NCBI GenBank assembly: GCA_951640165.1 | Contig: OX621260.1 | Coordinates: forward strand, 23,392,001-23,456,000 | Direction of reading: 5' to 3' | Length of the DNA stretch: 64,000 nt | Source: Pseudoips prasinana | Lineage: Eukaryota > Arthropoda > Insecta > Lepidoptera > Nolidae | Part shown: positions 56,701 to 59,700 of the stretch, piece by piece | Numbering within the stretch: position 1 is the stretch's first letter | How the letters are laid out: each line of letters begins with the position of its first letter | Translations under genes and position numbers: made by a program | Notes under the pieces: generated by a model | What the model was told of the DNA's origin: nothing | Seen by the model: only the letters and a program-made list of their open reading frames with translations | The model's database searches: none

Positions 56701-59700
56701 AAAATTTTTATTATGTTTTTTTCTAAATGATCATAAGACGTTTCTGTCTTACCAAGCCAAATATTACGAGGTTTCTCTGTTTTGACTGTTTCTCTAGGAA
56801 ATATAATCTTTTCTCTTGGTTTTCCAGCTTTTCATTAAGGTAACTGTACTTTTCTTCAATAACTTTGAATTTTTCATCTAGTGTGAGATTTATATTATGC
56901 GTAACTTCTTTTGTAACGTTCGCGGCTGATTGGACGATAGTCGATTTTTGTTCATCGAGTTCTTTTTGTATTTTGCGGAGCATATGCATAACTTCTTCCA
57001 TGATTTTAATGGTATTGTTTTACTTAATTTGATGATTATTCACTAATTTTATTATTCACTAATATTTATATTGAATAACGCTTGTTTTTAATTTTATGAT
57101 CCGCAATCGGCATGGATCTGGTACATATTTCGGCTCATTAACACATATCTTCCGTCTAGGAAAACAGGTTACTGTGAGTCAGCACGCGGCGTTCATTGTG
57201 ATTTAGGTCGTCTTCGGTGCGCACTGTGATTTAGGTCGGCTTCCGCGTGCAATGTGATTCGGGTCTGCTTTCGACGTACGGACGTATGATATGACGCGGC
57301 GGCGTGTACAGTGATCCGAGTCGGTTTGTAGCGGGAAGTCACAAATGTCACAATATGATACAGGCTGTCACTGCCTGTCACTGATCCTTTGTTCATCCAC
57401 CAACACAAACACATTAATTTTTATTGTTTTTCGGCAAATACGGAATTGTTCTTCACTAGTTATTAGTGTAATTGTTTCTTTTAATGTTTAATTATTTACT
57501 TATTGGTAACACGCACTTCAGATTGAATTTTTAACAGTGATATAGAATAAAAATTCTGGAGCACATTTATACGTGACTACACTTTCCGAGTCTACCCCCG
57601 GCACTGTAAGTAATAAACTCTAAGTAATAAAGAAATATTTAGGCCATGAAAAAGGATAAGTATCATTAAGTTCGAATACAATGAAGAAAAGAAACCAACC
57701 CATATTTTAAGCTTAGTCTTGGTGACATTATGTCGAGGCTTGACCTTGAGTGAATGTGTATCCTTTATAATGGTAGAACTTTGGGTAGTGAAACACTCAG
57801 GCGATTGTATGATGAGAATATATTCTTAACAAAAAATAATAAAATAGTTTATAAAACTAAAAAAAATGTGAGCCGTCACGGGACGCCTGGCAGATGTGAA
57901 ACATCGACATTATTTTGTAAAAGTAATATGCAGAAGTCGAAGTCGAAGTATAAGTCGCAGTCGAAGTCGAAGTATAAGTCGCAGTCGAAGTCGAAGTATA
58001 AGTCGCAGTCGAAGTCGAAGTCGAAGTCGAAGTCGAAGTCGAAGTCGAAGTCGAAGTCGAAGTCGAAGTCGAAGTCGAAATCGAAGTCGAAGTCGAAGTC
58101 GAAGTCGAAGTCGAAGTCGAAGTCGAAATCGAAGTCGAAGTCGAAGTCGAAGTCGAAGTCGAAGTCGAAGTCGAAGTCGAAGTCGAAGTCGAAGTCGAAG
58201 TCGAAGTCGAAGTCGAAGTCGAAGTCGAAGTCGAAGTCGAAGTCGAAGTCGAAGTCGAAGTCGAAGTCGAAGTCGAAGTCGAAGTCGAAGTCGAAGTCGA
58301 AGTCGAAGTCGAAGTCGAAGTCGAAGTCGAAGTCGAAGTCGATGTCGATGTCGATGTCGATGTCGATGTCGAAGTCGAAGTATAAGTCGCAGTCGAAGTC
58401 AAAGTATAAGTCGCAGTCGCAGTCGAAGTCGAAGTCGAAGTCGAAGTCGATGTCGATGTCGAATTCGAAGTATAAGTCGCAGTCCAAGTCGAAGTCCAAG
58501 TAGAATTCGAAGTCGAAGTCGAATCCGAAAAGAACATATCGTGATAACAACTAAAAAAAAAAAAACTACGGCATGCGTCGCCACGCCAGAAATCTGTTTT
58601 ACGTGCGGCTATAGATGTTTCACATCAAAACACGCTTTTAGCACGCACTTAAAATTACAAAATTCCTATTCCTGACAGGAAACACTTTCATTTGATACCC
58701 ATATCACGGGGGTGGATTTCAAACAGCCAGTCCGCCATCTTGGAGAGGCCGCCATATTGGATTTGTAATGACGTTTCTTAGCTAGTCATGTATTGTCATC
58801 AGAACTCAGAGCGTGTGCAAAATTTCATACTAATTGGAGACTGGAAAGTTGGTCAAATTAAAATTCCAAGATTTTCTTACATACTTTCATAGTTTAGTTA
58901 GTTTACTTACATAGTTACAAGTGAAGCTAATAAAAGCGTGTTAAAAACTGGTTACTATTGAGCCTTTAAACTGTTTTAACTGTGACTGCTTTAAGCAGGG
59001 AAGTAGGTAGTTGGTCGTCACAGCTGCACCAGTGACCTCGGCGACTAGAAGAACTCAAAAACAAGGATAAACAATGTCCATACAAGCACACTAAAAAACA
59101 AAAGGCTCATTTCCCTAATGCGGGAGTCTTAAAAAAATGTGGAATAAGACCCGCCCTAACGTTAAAGATATTCGATTACTTACAGACTTAGCAAGCTAGA
59201 GTTGAAGGTACAGACACCAGCACATCCAGCTACTTTCACCTTCATCACAAAAGCATAAGGTTCACTTTCAGTTGGAGAAATTTGACAGATTGGGGTAGCT
59301 TGGTGTGCTAGCGTTTGTACCATTATCATATTCATAGAGCGTCTGTTACTAAAGATATTATTGTTAGTAACTACGCCAGTTCGTAAAGTTTTAGATTTTC
59401 CTGCAAGACCGTATATGTAAGGTGTATCTTTTAGTACAATAACAATGAAACTACGGCAGCTACGCAAAGAGCCTCGGTGAAATTCACGGAAATGATTCTG
59501 AATGGCCAAAGAATATCTAGAGCAAGAATAGAGAACGATATACAGTTACCTCGGATGTTTGAATAGAGTCTAAGTAGAAACCTTATGCCTGGCCTATTGA
59601 TCTAGTGGTTAGTTACCCTGACTGCTAAGTCAGAGATCGTGAGTTCGACCTCCACTCAAGACAAGTAAAATAAAATAAAATAAAAAAGGTTTTTATTCAC

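Larger units (their letters stand above)
53036..57420 (-). mobile_element. RTE-like LINE, nearly complete
   Basis: The 3' end has AATAAAAGGCTTTTTTATTT on the - strand (53036-53075). An intact ORF2 is preceded by a frameshifted ORF1 and a 5' region (57188-57330) with about four degenerate repeats of 35-40 bp (TGATTTAGGTCG..CTTC). It lies in AGXT intron 1 in the same orientation as the gene. Confidence 0.78.

Noticed and set aside
57754..58675. Long Lys/Ser, Arg/Ser, Ser/Thr and Asp/Phe repeat ORFs in four frames
   Set aside because: All come from one hexanucleotide microsatellite inside a repeat element. Length and openness are a by-product of the 6-base period.
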